From contig CM043951.1 in NCBI GenBank assembly GCA_014529385.2, positions 113,196,469-113,260,468 of the forward strand: 64,000 bases of DNA, read 5' to 3'. The stretch is from Adiantum capillus-veneris. Taxonomy: Eukaryota > Streptophyta > Polypodiopsida > Polypodiales > Pteridaceae. The notes beneath the pieces are model-generated. The model was not told the DNA's origin. It was given only the letters and a program-made list of their open reading frames with translations, and searched no databases. The position numbers and the translations under genes were made by a program. This document shows positions 35,308-47,697 of the stretch, piece by piece (within the stretch, counting starts at the first letter, position 1; every line of letters begins with the position of its first letter).

Positions 35308-36446
35308 ATGGACGAATGGCTGAAGGAGTTTTCTAACTGGAGGACGGAAGAAGAGGAGACGAAGGAGGCACTAGCCGCCTTCATTGAAGTGCTATTGCCA
35401 GGCTACAGTGTCTTCAGTATTCAAGAGGTAAATTCTCCATCTCGTGTTGCTCGTTCTAACCATAAATTGAGAGCATCAGGTGGGAGGTCGGTGAAGTGCC
35501 ATCACTGTTGTCAACCAAGACACATTGTCAATGAGTGCCAGCGAAAGGACTAAAATTGTCTACATCGACATTCATCGCGAAGATGTCATTCACATCAAGG
35601 AAGGGAAGAACACGGTGAGGCCTCTTTTCCCTAAAGAAAATGTAGTCAAAGTTATAACTCCAAAGTGGCCTAAAGGGGTTGCTCGAGCCAAAGGTAAGGG
35701 GAAGATAAGCCAGTCTAGAAACACATGACCCCGAAGGGAGAAGCAGTTGGCCAAGCAAGTGCTTCAAGCTCAGAAATCCGGGTTGTGCCGAGCTTGCCAA
35801 AGAGGAAGTCATCCGAAGCTAAGCGGCAGAAGGTCGCCTACCGATTTTCATGACGCATGCGAGTGCTATCCACTTTGACAATCCTAAAGAAGAAGTGGTA
35901 AGAAGATTCCCATGTCCTAGGGAAGAGTGGTTCGGTTACTGCTCTCGCTGTTTTGGAAAGCGAGTGGAGGATCTTCCTCCTCTCCCTGTACAACTTATCC
36001 TGAACAAGCTTTCCACCACGGGTGAAACCCAGTGGGCCGGGGATGAGTTGCAACTAAATGGAGTAGAATTCATGCAACACACCGACTACGGAAATTCCCT
36101 GCAATTGCTTTTAGCCAAGAGGCTGGGAGTGGTCAGACGCGTCGCCATCACCCCGTACGTGCTAAGCAACGAAGGAAAGGTAGAGCCCATGAAAGGAGAT
36201 GACCTCTTGTGGATGTGCCAACTCATCAACATTGGCACGGTAAGAGTAATGGCATTCCCGTTCAGATTCCTGAAGCATATGCATGTGAATATCTATGTAG
36301 ATAGGAAAGTCTTCTACCAACAGAAGATCATATACCTAATCGGTGCGGCGGTACTAGGAGAAATCCTCAATTCCCCGAACCCTATCATTCTCCCCATATT
36401 AGATTACCATCATTCCTTTAATGTTTCTATCTTTATCCTGTTTTAA
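35308..36446 (+). pseudogene. Element A pre-gag reading frames with a CCHC knuckle, function unknown
   Basis: Three overlapping frames lie between PBS and gag. 35308-35553 starts at an ATG and ends in KCHHCCQPRHIVNEC, an intact C-x2-C-x4-H-x4-C knuckle (residues 64-77), as in nucleic-acid-binding gag proteins. A middle frame (from 35725) gives a short Ser/Lys-rich peptide. 35850-36446 (198 codons) reads CPREEWFGYCSRCFGKRVED and later ITPYVLSNEGKVEPMKGDD, with no known domain; it carries a CSRC pair. The pieces are probably one ancestral protein broken by frameshifts. An extra frame upstream of gag is known in Ogre/Tat-type elements, but I see no sequence evidence of identity. Confidence 0.5.
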
Positions 36447-36462
36447 CCTATCCACCCACCCC

Positions 36463-36470
36463 TATAAAAA
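36463..36470 (+). promoter_or_regulatory. Internal TATA-like box upstream of element A gag
   Basis: CACCCCTATAAAAAGCCGC lies 76 bases before the gag ATG at 36546 and after the stop of the preceding frame. The same CACCCCTATAAAA wording forms the LTR TATA box of element B. This suggests, but does not prove, a separate internal promoter for gag. Confidence 0.4.
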
Positions 36471-36545
36471 GCCGCTATGAGCCGCTATTGTTGTTAATGT
36501 AAAAATAAATAAATAAAAAGGTTTGTAATTTCCTGAGTCACTACC

Positions 36546-37480
36546 ATGGCAAGTGTTTCTTTCCTCACGTTCAATGGAAAGAAGGGAGAGGATCTCACTA
36601 CTGACTTTTTGGTTGATTTTGACATTGCTTGTGTCGTCTCCAACAAAGATGACGATGCTTCACGACTTAGAATTTTTCCTCTACTGATGAAAGTAGAGGC
36701 CAAGTCTTGGTATAATGCATTGCCCCAGGCTACCAAGAATCCATGGGATGTGTTAAGGGTTGCTTTTATAAAGAGGTTTGGTGGAGGCACAACCTCCGAG
36801 AAGCTATGGCATCTATTGACAAAATTAAAGCAGGGAGTCTGCTGGAGTATGCCACCTACGAGTCCAAATTTGTGGACTTATGGGAGAGATGGGTTTCCTT
36901 ACTGGAGGAAGGCGAAGGAGCGCCTAATTTCCTAAAGAAGGACCGTTTCATTGCTGGTCTATGGTTGCCGCTTAGAGAGAAGGTGAAGGGAAGGTTTCCT
37001 GCAACATATGAGTTGGCAGTCGAAGTAGCCCGCCTTAAAGACAAGAAGCTGCGCATGCAAGCAATAGTTAACGAGTCAGAGGAAACAAGCTCAGCCCAAC
37101 CAACCCCAGTGACTGCAATAGCCAATGATAGAGTCCAGCCGCAAGAGGCATCCAAAGAGCAGCAAGACCTGCTGAGTCGCATCACCACCCAACTAGAGAG
37201 TTTATTTGTGCATCTGGTGCAGCAAGGGCATGCACCTGTCAGGAATCCAGAACAACAAAGAGGACAACGAAGTTAGAACCAAGAGTACCACTGTTATAAC
37301 TGCGGGGAAGATGGCCATGGAATGTACTACTGCCCACATCTAAGGAGGCAGAATTTCACTTTAGGAGGGAGACAGAATCAGATCTCTCCACCAAGAGCAA
37401 GACCACTGCCACCCAGGCAACCAATCCCACATGTTCAAATCCCACCACCAGTGGTGCAACCACAACTAGCCACACCAATT
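36546..37480 (+). pseudogene. Element A gag (capsid domain and CCHC nucleocapsid)
   Basis: The ATG at 36546 is in an excellent plant context (ACCATGGCAAG). The frame reads FNGKKGEDLTTDFLVDFDIA, RLRIFPLLMKVEAKSWYNAL and WDVLRVAFIKRFG, the retrotransposon gag domain. Around 36780-36800 the coherent reading moves to the next frame, with AMASIDKIKAGSLLEYATYE, FVDLWERW and LREKVKGRFPATYELAVEVA, through 37276. After a TAG the same frame continues with a CYNCGEDGHGMYYC zinc knuckle at about 37292-37333 (all four ligands present), then a Pro/Gln-rich tail. The frameshift and the TAG make it a pseudogene as it stands. I see no typical slippery heptamer at the shift. Confidence 0.8.
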
Positions 37481-37495
37481 CAACGCTAGTCACCA

Positions 37496-39001
37496 ATGCA
37501 ACCACCGCCGCAATCACCACTTACAATCATCCTACGCCCACCACCAATTGGTACCCGCACAACAAGTATCATTGGTCTTGCAGAAGAGGTCAAGTTGAGT
37601 GTAACAGAAGAAGGATCAAGTAAGAAGACTATTCAAAGAACTGAAGCAGTGGAACAAGAGGTTAAAGAATCAAAAGATGCTACCCAGGTGGGGGAGGTAA
37701 GTCAAGAAAATTGTGTTACAAATGTGAGTACATCTTTAACCTTGGATGAAATAGGCACCAAAGCAATCAATCGACAGCATTGGGCAGTAAGGGTAAGAAG
37801 GTGTAAAGTGTTGATTAGGCCTCGTCGGAGTAAGAGGAATGCAAAGTGGATGAAAGATACAAGAGAAGAGGAAGACCAGCCTGCTAGCAAGGCTTTGCAG
37901 AAGATGTACAACATATCAAGCAAAGGGGAGGGCTTTGAAAACGGAAGCCGGTGCACCAGCATGGACCCAGGACAATGTAGCAAGCTAAAGGAATCTTGCA
38001 TCAAGGCAGTTTCACTAGAGGACCATAACGAAGAGGTAGGTATGACTGAAGGTTTGGAGTTGGATATTGCTCCAGAGGCTTGGCAACCGAACAAGACTTT
38101 ATTGTGTAGTGTTATAGACCTAGAGATGGGTAATGCCTCTAGTCTACTGAAGGGTGTTATAAACTTGGAGATGGGTAATGCCTCCAGTTTATGTGAGGGT
38201 GTTCAGAGTAAGTTTGATTATCAATATCTTGCCAACCTTTTAAGGATGTTCCAAACTCTTCCACAACACAACATTGTGTTTGCATGGGATGCATTAGACC
38301 TATGGCTATGGCTAGCGTCTATAACATATAGAGATAAGATCAGCATGGAGATAAGAGCTAAGGAGCCATGGATAGACAAAAGGCTGATAGAATGCAAGAA
38401 TGAAGACCTCATTCCCAATTTGGTACAATCTTTTACAAATAGTCCATCCTCTCTTTGGAGAAAGGTAAGTGGTTTACGCTTGTATTTAAGCCGCAAGGTA
38501 GGTGGCTTGCTATTAGCATCAGTAAAGGAAGCTGACATGTTTGAGCACACCCAAAAGAAGCATGATATGCTTGCAGTTTTTTTCAGTCATGGCAGTAAGC
38601 AGGATTATGAAGACAACTTGAGCTCACCACACCAACAAGGCGGCCATATAGGGTGGATTCTTGGTACACTCTTGGGAATCATAATTTTCAGTTCCGTCTT
38701 TGCAGGAGCCAAGATGCTCATTTCCCCTCTCGCTACTAGTGGTTACAAATTTGGTCCTATTTGGCATGCAATTTTTATTGTTCGGTCACTATAGATAATG
38801 ATCCTATTTTTCACTTGGGATCCAGGAGGACACTGGCACAAAGATCTGGAAGCCATGGGCTTACCATTTAATCAGCTAACACTATTCCAAGGAACAGGAT
38901 ATCAACTGGACCTGTTGCAGATTCATGAATATCCCATGATTCTCACCAATGGCCAAATGGAATGGCTAGTTCTGAAGGCAACTCCATATCGGCTCCTATA
39001 G
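37496..39001 (+). CDS. Element A post-gag ORF (432 codons) with C-terminal hydrophobic segment, function unknown
   Basis: The longest uninterrupted frame in the window (37496-38794) is in frame with the gag knuckle upstream, separated by a TAG near 37485, and after another TAG at 38792-38794 it stays open to 39001. The N-terminal third is polar and charged; a basic stretch VRRCKVLIRPRRSKRNAKW lies near residues 101-120. A direct repeat, VI(D/N)LEMGNASSL, occurs twice at about residues 205-235. A single hydrophobic segment of about 20 residues (WILGTLLGIIIFSSVFAGAK, residues ~387-406) near the C-terminus looks like a membrane anchor. No protease, RT, RNase H or integrase motif is present. Position between gag and the 3' LTR plus one anchor recalls env-like frames of some plant retroelements, but no signal peptide is evident and the function is open. 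Confidence 0.5.
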
Positions 39002-39052
39002 CTCAGCTGAAGAAGAATCAGAGTCAGGGCTAGAGACATGAATGCCTCTAGC

Positions 39053-39069
39053 CAAAAGGGGAGGGCTAA
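39053..39069 (+). promoter_or_regulatory. Polypurine tract of element A
   Basis: AAAAGGGGAGGGC lies directly before the 3' LTR start (TGATGGCAG at 39070), followed by the short linker TAA. It would prime plus-strand DNA. Confidence 0.8.
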
Positions 39070-39772
39070 TGATGGCAGATTTTGAAAATCAAAGGAAAAA
39101 AAAAAGCTTATTTTTCCTGTGCCGGAGCCTTAGCGACACCATAGAGAGGCTTAGGAAATGGCCCAGCGCTGTTCATTGCATGCCCGCAGGCGGTCTGGCC
39201 AATCCTCTCTTCCTATCTCCTCATAGCCTACCAATGGCCGATCACACTATCCTCTCTCTCTCACCCACACACCCCCTTACTGGCCACCCTCGGCCAGACG
39301 CAAGCCTCGAGCACCCACCCCCAAGTTCTCTCGCTTTCTATCTCGCGCTTCCGCTACACCGAGCCCGTGGCCGCATGTGACCTCCCGCTCTCCCGTATTC
39401 TTATCCACACACACACACACCCCATGCCAGCCAATAGTCCGAATAATATTCTCCCCCTCTCTTCCCTACCCGCTCACCTCATCCTCGGCCTCATTCCCCG
39501 CCCCCCCCCCCCTTGGCCCGCTAATATTCTCCCTCTCTCCTCACCCCATTGACTCTCACCCCCTCCTCTCGTCCTTGAGCCACCAAACGGGGAAGGGGTG
39601 ATATCCCACCCCCCTCTCTCTCCACATACCCCCCCCCTTACCCCACTCCATTGCAAAATCCCCCCCCCCTCCCTCGCTCTCTTGTCCGGCGGCTCACGAG
39701 GCGCGGACCTCACCCTATCCCTCTCTCTCCCTCACACTCTCTTTCTCACTCTCAGCCAGCATGTGAAGGCGC

Positions 39773-39826
<54 letters not shown>

Positions 39827-39936
39827 TATCCACACACACTCCCTCCCTTATACACCCTCACCTCCTCCCACCACCTCACCCTATCCCTCTCTCTCCCTCA
39901 CCCCATCTCTCTCACTCTTGGGCAATCAGGCCGAAG

Positions 39937-40021
<85 letters not shown>
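39070..40021 (+). repeat. Element A 3' LTR, left part
   Basis: Matches 32611-33613 of the 5' LTR. It lacks the long (CT)n present at 32811-32884 in the 5' LTR (here only a short CTCTCTCTCACCC near 39251) but has an extra (CT)n at about 39776-39823. It ends inside the (CT)n tract at 39942-40021, where the copia is inserted. Confidence 0.9.
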
Positions 40022-40025
<4 letters not shown>

Positions 40026-40346
40026 GTAAAGAATGAGGATGCAATATATCTACACAAGACAAGCACAAAGCACATAGAGATGGAAAGCTTCTTCTTCTTC
40101 TTCACAGAAAAGAGAGTACAAAATGACTAAGTGCTAAAGCTGAAAAGTAGCACATATGTACATGCGGTCACTAAGTGTGAACTCACTAGAAGTGTACTAG
40201 GCTGGCACTATAAGTGTAGTCCAGCTGTAGAATCACTGGCAGAGATCCTCCATGTCGGTCACCTAACGCGCTCGTGAGTAAATGCCGTAAGCGGCCAAGA
40301 CCCGTAGTGGATGTGAGCTCAAGGTGTAGAGCTCGACATCTCAACA
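40022..40346 (-). repeat. Element C 3' LTR
   Basis: 325 bp. TGTTGTAAAG at 40022 and CTCAACA ending at 40346 give perfect TGTTG...CAACA termini. It matches 44754-45078 apart from about 14 differences. Confidence 0.92.
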
Positions 40347-43300
40347 CTCCCCCTCGAGCTCTGCATGTCGCAGAGTCCAAGCATAGTCCGGAAACGTCGA
40401 AGCCTCTCAGCTCCGAGGGCCTTGGTAAAGATATCCTCTATCTGCTCCTCTGTGCTGATGTAGACCAAGTCGATGTCGCCCGCCAACACTCGCTCTCGAA
40501 CGTAGTGGTAATGGACCTCTATGTGTTTGGTCCTGGCATGGAACACTGGGTTCCTAGCCAACTGCATGCTGCTGAGGTTTTCACAATGGATGAAAATCTG
40601 CTGGTCCACCTGCACTCCCAAGTCCTCAAGTAATGTGCGTAGCCAAGCTACCTCGCACGCCGCAACGGCTGCACCTCTGTACTCGGCCTCTGTGCTCGAT
40701 AAAGCAACCGTAGGCTGCTTTTTGTTGCTCCAAGTAACAGCAACACTCCCAAAAGAGTACATGAAGCCACTCGTAGATCTCCTATCAACAATGCTACCTT
40801 CCCAATCTGCATCTGTATACCCATACAATGCTAATGGTGCATCTGATGCATAGAACAATGCGTAGTCAAGAGTACCTTGCACATACCTAAGTGTGCGTCG
40901 TACTCCATCCAAATGTGGCTTCCTTGGAAGCTGCATGAACTGACTCTCCAAGCCTACTGTGTAGCTCAAGTCTGGCCTCGTGATAGTCAAGTAGATTAGA
41001 CTACCCACAATCTTCCTGTACATGTTGACATCCTCAACAACATCACCCTTCTCTGCACTCAGCTTTGCATTCACATCCAACGGAATAGAAATTGGCTTAC
41101 AATCAGCCATACCATACTTTGACAACATGTCCAAAGCATACTGTCTCTATGATAGCCATACACCCTCTGGAGTCCTGATCACCTCAATGCCAAGAAAGTA
41201 GCGCAACTCGCCTAAATCTTTCATTTCAAACTCCTGTTTGAGAAGACCCTTCACATGGTCAATCTCCATAGCATTGTCACCAACAATAATAAGGTCATCT
41301 ACATATATGGTAATGACCACAATCCCCACATCACTCTCACGTACATAGAGTGAATGATCAGCATGAGCTCTCCTAAAACCAATACTGACAAGATACTTGG
41401 CAATCCTGTCATACCATGCTCTAGAGCCCTGCTTCAAACCATACAAAGCTTTGAGAAGTCTGCATACATAATCTGGGTAACCTGGATCGACATAACCAGG
41501 TGGCTGATCCATATACACTTCCTCTTGCAACTCACCATTCAAGAAGGCATTCTTTACATCCATTTGATGCATAATCCATCCTCTAGATGCAGCCACTGCT
41601 ATGGCAGCTCTCACAGTCGTCATCTTTGCCACTGGAGCAAAGGTCTTCTCATAGTTTGTGCCATACGTCTGTGCATAACCCTTTGCGACCAGCCTTGCCT
41701 TGTGACGCTCAATGTTATCATCAGCCTTATGCTTGGTTTTATACACCCATTTACAGCCAATAGCTTTCTTGCCATTTGGCAATGGCACCAACTCCCATGT
41801 GTCGTTTGCTTCCAATGCAGCCATCTCTTCATTCATTGCATCATCCCAATGCACATTTCCAACTGCATCCTCAAAACATGTGGGCTCCACATCCTGTATC
41901 ACCTTAGCCATGTAGGCTTGGTGATGCGCTAGATACCCATCATAAGTCAATTTCTGAACTGGATTTCTGACTCTATTAGATCTGCGCGGTCCTGGGTCAC
42001 TCCTTTTCCCTCTAGCATCTTCTTGTACTTTCCTTACACCAGATGTCCTGACATTCGAAATTCCAAATTCCTCATCAAGAGTTTGTTCAGAACCATCTTA
42101 ATCCATGTCTACATGTGAAAAACCTGATGATGCATCAGCCATAAAGGGAGGTTCATCAACCTTTTCCTTTCCTTTTCGTGATACATTCCCTGTACCTATT
42201 GGTGGAGTAACCTGCGTACGTAGTCTACCATTCCATGGTTTCTCAACAGAGCCACGAGAAGAGGACTCTTGTGGTCCACTCAAAACCTGTGACTGTGGCC
42301 TCACATTTTGTACAACCACATCATCTTTTACATCAGCCCCAATAGTGCCATGTGCATTACTGTACCAACTGCTCATCTCATCAAAGACTACATCTCTGCT
42401 CACTTGTAATTCTCGTGTAGTAGGATTGTAGCACATGTACCCCTTTTGTTCAAGGGAATATCCCACAAGAATACATTTCTCTGCTTTAGGATCCAATTTC
42501 CTACGCAACTCATCTGGTACATGCACATAAGCTATGCAGCCAAACACTTTCAAGTGTGCCAAATCAGGCTTTGTATCTGTAAAATTTTCCTCAGGTGTTA
42601 CATCATGCACCGCAGCTGTAGGTGTCTTGTTCATAATGTACACAGCTGTATTTACGGCTTCAGCCCAGAAATGATGAGGCATGTTCTTCTCATTCATCAA
42701 TGCACGTGCAACCTCTACAATGTGCCTGTTTTTCCTTTCTGCGACCCCATTCTGTTGTGGAGTATATCTGCATGTAAACTGCCTGTATATACCATGCATT
42801 CACAAAAAATATGAAAAATCATTGGAGAAGTACTCTCCCCCTCCATCTGACCTCAATGTCTTGATTTGCATATCTGTCTCCTTCTCAATCATGACTTTGA
42901 AGTCTTGAAAGTGACCAAACACTTCACTTTTGTTACGCATGAAGTAGACCCATACTTTCCTTGTATGGTCATCAATGAAAGAGACATAATACCTGCAACC
43001 ATGTATACTTGCAGTATCGGTTGGACTCCAAACATCTGTGTGCACCACCTCAAGTGGCTTTTTACATACATTGCGCTCATGTGGAAATGAGCCCTTTGAC
43101 TGTTTTCAAAACTGGCATGCTGCACACACTTTATGCATACCATCCACCTTGAATTTGGGCAAACCTTTTACAATCTGTTTTGATTGCATGCTGCGCAATC
43201 TCTGCTCATTGACATGGCCAATGCGTTTGTGCCAAATGTCAACATCAGCCACAACACCTGTGCCCTGTGCAAATAATGCAGCTTTTACCTCAGGCATGTC

Positions 43301-44674
43301 TACATTCAGCGTAAACATTATGCCCACACATTTGCCCTCTGTGATCAGCTTACAGCCATTCTGGAAATCTTCTACATAATAGCCATTTGGATTGAAGCAA
43401 ACTTGCAAACCCTGCTCAACCATTTGTCCAACAGAAACAAGACTCTTTGTAATGTTTGGGACATGAAGTATATCTGCTAAGTACTTTGATTTGCCACTCT
43501 TCGTATTTAGAGGTATGTCCCCTACATGAGCAATGGGGTGAGCTGTGTCATCTCCTGTCTGCACATAGCCTGACACATCTGGTTTGCGCATATCTCTAAA
43601 CCACTCTCCACGAGACGTCATGTGATTAGAGGCACCTGAATCCACATACCAAACATCATCTTGGGTGGAATTCTCTGCAGTCATTGTATTCATTACATGC
43701 TGCATAACAAACATGCGCTCGTTTTTGCTGTCATTTGCATCTCTGCTAGTAGATGCATAGTTGCCCTGTTCTCTCTTTCCACTTGCTTTTCCCTTTGGAC
43801 AGTCACGTGACATGTGACCTCTTTCACCACAAGTCCAACATTCTCTGCTATCTGGAGTATGTTGTTGCCTGCTTGATCCTGCACCACGACCTCTTTGACT
43901 CCCCCTGCCTTGAGACTGGTTTCCCCTGCCACCTGTATTGTTTTGATTTGATTGACCTTCCAAAAATTGGCCCCTGCAACCCCTTGGGCCTCGACCATGA
44001 CCTCTACCTCTACCTCTACCTCTGTTGGAGTTAGAATAGAAGGCCTAATCAGAATTATTTCTGCCATGAGAAGAAGATGTGTCAAGGTTCTTCTCCTCAA
44101 GAATAAGCATAGAAATCAAATCTTGGAACACGGGGATGTCGTCTCTTGTATTCATGGAAGACGTAAAATGTACATACTCATCTCCTAGACCATCCAAGCA
44201 TGCACGGACAATGTCATCGTCTTCCACTGAGACTTTAATAGATCCAAGAGCCTCAATGATACTCTTGATCTTCAAGGCATAATCATTGATTGAGAGGTTG
44301 TTCCTCTTAACCTGATTTAGCTCCGACTTTAGTTGAAGCTTCCTAGCCTTGGTGTTCACCTCGAACACTCTGCCTAAGTTTCTCCATGCAATGGAGAGGG
44401 TTTCAGCATCCTGTAGATAGCCCATCATGCCATCTGTGATGCTCATAGAAAGCCAATACATCACTTTGCTCTGGCCTTGTTGCCAGTCCCTCAAAGCTTT
44501 CCTTTGTTCTGCTGTAGCATTTGCCTCGGGAATCTCTGGTTCCTTTTCATTGTCTCCTTCTACATAGTCCCAAAAACCTTTTCCTTTTAGGAAATTGGTT
44601 ATTTTGAACTTCCATGCAGGGTAGTTATTTTTCTCAAGCTTCTCAGTAACAATCTGACTGAAACTGTCAGACAT
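40319..44674 (-). pseudogene. Element C gag-pol polyprotein, single frame with five premature stops
   Basis: From the ATG at 44674 to the stop at 40319 all segments stay in one frame (~1,450 codons, normal for copia), interrupted only by TAG 44045, TGA 43106, TGA 42800, TAA 42098 and TAG 41147. Gag: SQIVTEKLEKNNYPAWKF at the start and knuckle CWTCGERGHMSRDC (43799-43840, all ligands). Protease: WYVDSGASNHMT with DSG at 43634-43642. Integrase: WHKRIGHVN zinc region near 43230, catalytic residues in HTDVW, RSDGGGEYF and GVAERKN. RT: MDVKNAFLNGEL and YVDD at 41294-41305. RNase H: YTDADW and STEAEY are intact, but the CDN motif reads CEN (Asp to Glu). The polyprotein would make particles, cDNA and integrate it; the stops prevent full-length product. 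Confidence 0.93.
40347..40356 (-). promoter_or_regulatory. Polypurine tract of element C
   Basis: On the minus strand CGAGGGGGAG is directly followed by TGTTGAGATGTC, the 3' LTR start. Confidence 0.85.
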
Positions 44675-44710
44675 CTTGAAGCACTAAGACAAAATAGCTG
44701 CAATCTGGTG

Positions 44711-44729
44711 AACCTGCTATCGTGGTACC
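44711..44729 (-). promoter_or_regulatory. Primer-binding site of element C (initiator tRNA-Met-like)
   Basis: On the minus strand GGTACCACGATAGCAGGTT follows the 5' LTR end. It resembles the initiator tRNA-Met complement (TGGTATCAGAGC then CAGGTT) with a few changes, so the assignment is probable rather than exact. Confidence 0.6.
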
Positions 44730-45076
44730 TGTAACGCTTTCTACACTCAACGAGGATGCAAAGAATGAGGATGCAAGAGAGCTACACAAGACAAGCACAA
44801 AGCACACAGAGATGGAAAGCTTCTTCTTCTTTTTCACAGAAAAGAGAGTACAAAATGACTAAGTGCTAAAGCTGAAAAGTAGCACATATGTACATGCGGT
44901 CACTAAGTGTGAACTCGCTAGAAGTGTACTAGGCTGGCACTATAAGTGTAGTCCAGCTGTAGAATCACTGGCGGAGATCCTCCGTGTCGGTCACCTAACG
45001 CGCCAGTGAGTAAATGCCGTAAGCGACCAAGACCCGTAGTGGATGTCAGCTCAAGGTGTAGAGCTTGACATCTCAA

Positions 45077-45078
<2 letters not shown>
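44730..45078 (-). repeat. Element C 5' LTR
   Basis: Starts (minus strand) TGTTGAGATGTCAAGCTC at 45078. Its inner end has about 24 extra bases compared with the 3' LTR, next to a GAGGATGCA direct duplication (about 44752-44776), so it is 349 bp instead of 325. The end is placed at CGTTACA just before the PBS. Confidence 0.82.
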
Positions 45079-46728
<1,650 letters not shown>

Positions 46729-46732
46729 CTAT

Positions 46733-47378
46733 ATATGCAGTTTCTTATGAGATTAATTATAGATCTACCAATCATCAGTAGAGGTCGTATCTCGGTTTGG
46801 ATGCTTTTAGATCAACTCACTAAAGTTAGGCAAGATGGTTGTTCCGAACATTGTTGATTAATCAATAGTAATAAAAGGAATTGGGATCCTTGTTTTCAAG
46901 TCATTTTGGAGGACTAACTGTATATGGTGGAGATACACATATTAGTATTGCCAATCATCCAAAGAGAATAGACAAATTACAATTTTTACTTTTGTGCTAA
47001 AGGATATGCTAAGCACGTACAATAGCAATAAGAAATCTGATTGTAAAGGTTATCTCTCTAGTTGGAGTTTGCTTATCATGAGGCAAAACATGTTGGCGAC
47101 TAAGTTTAGCCTATTTATATTTAAATCGATTTCTCAATCTTGAACACCTCTTATGGTGGGGTTGTTTATTGTTGAAGAATGCTATTAATCCAAGCACTTA
47201 TACCTTGCTGATGAGTTATGTCAGTCAATTACTTTCATGGAAAGTGAAAAGAGGTACTCTTATAGATACATCTTATTTGTGATTACTTGTTTAGATACTC
47301 AAGTGAGTTCTAAATGGAGTCTTTATGCTATGTTTGATATGAGCCAATTACAAGAGACACTTACAAAGGGACAACAAT
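46733..47378. other. No gene recognised
   Basis: AT-rich flank of element A. It may be decayed gypsy pol continuing into the tail at 47379, but no motif can be shown. Confidence 0.4.
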
Positions 47379-47556
47379 GTGGAAAATCAAGATGCTCTTC
47401 TTGATTTCAATTCATTGAACCTCCTATCGAGTCTTGTTCTAGTCAAATGGACTGCTAGATCCATGAAGGATTCCATTGCAGAAAACAATAGTCTTCTTAT
47501 GAAGATATCACCATTTTTGTTTTTGAGGACAAAAACACTTCTCCAAGGGAGAGTAA
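47379..47556 (+). pseudogene. Gypsy pol C-terminal tail and polypurine tract (family G)
   Basis: The frame gives DSIAENNSLLMKISPFLFLR, a parallel to the minus-strand tail at 23366-23500, and is followed by the purine tract CCAAGGGAGAG (about 47543-47553) and an LTR. It is the last part of a gypsy polyprotein. No catalytic motif is included. Confidence 0.5.
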
Positions 47557-47697
47557 TGTCATGCCTAGGGTAAGATTGGGCAGGCCAAGGGCAAGAATGG
47601 ATATGCGATCAAGGGGTACTATATTTTTAGCAGGTTATGAGTCTATATATAGTGAGGTTGGGAGGAGAGTTGTAGGTTCCAGTCCCCCGTCCTCATA
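47557..47697 (+). repeat. Short LTR (family G), 3' LTR copy
   Basis: TGTCATGCCTAGGGTAAGAT through GTCTATATATAG to CCCCCGTCCTCATA, homologous to 21685-21829. The adjacent upstream polypurine tract places it as a 3' LTR. Confidence 0.78.

Larger units (their letters stand above)
40022..45078 (-). mobile_element. Element C: structurally complete Ty1/copia retrotransposon nested in element A
   Basis: The minus-strand element is 5,057 bp. LTRs 44730-45078 (5') and 40022-40346 (3') begin TGTTGAGATGTC and end (C/T)(A/T)ACA. A tRNA-Met-like PBS, a gag-pol frame and a polypurine tract occur in the right order. It sits in a (CT)n tract of the element A 3' LTR: the flank before 40022 and after 45078 is CT repeat, so a 5-bp duplication cannot be distinguished from the repeat itself. 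Joining 40021 to 45079 restores the LTR of element A. I count about 14 differences between the aligned LTRs by eye (about 4%), so the insertion is not very recent. Confidence 0.93.

Noticed and set aside
36780-36800. Programmed frameshift in element A gag
   Set aside because: No slippery heptamer or stable downstream structure is apparent, and other inactivating stops are present; an ordinary indel is simpler.
37496-38794. Calling the element A ORF a retroviral-type envelope
   Set aside because: Only position and one hydrophobic segment support it; no signal peptide, cleavage site or recognisable family similarity.
41354-41932. 192-codon plus-strand frame opposite the copia RT (also 42105-42431 and 43038-43379)
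   Set aside because: Antisense shadows of the element C pol gene.
41147-44047. Stop-codon recoding or RNA editing that would rescue the element C polyprotein
   Set aside because: Nuclear transcripts of plants do not show such C/U editing, the stops are of all three types, and LTR divergence indicates simple decay.
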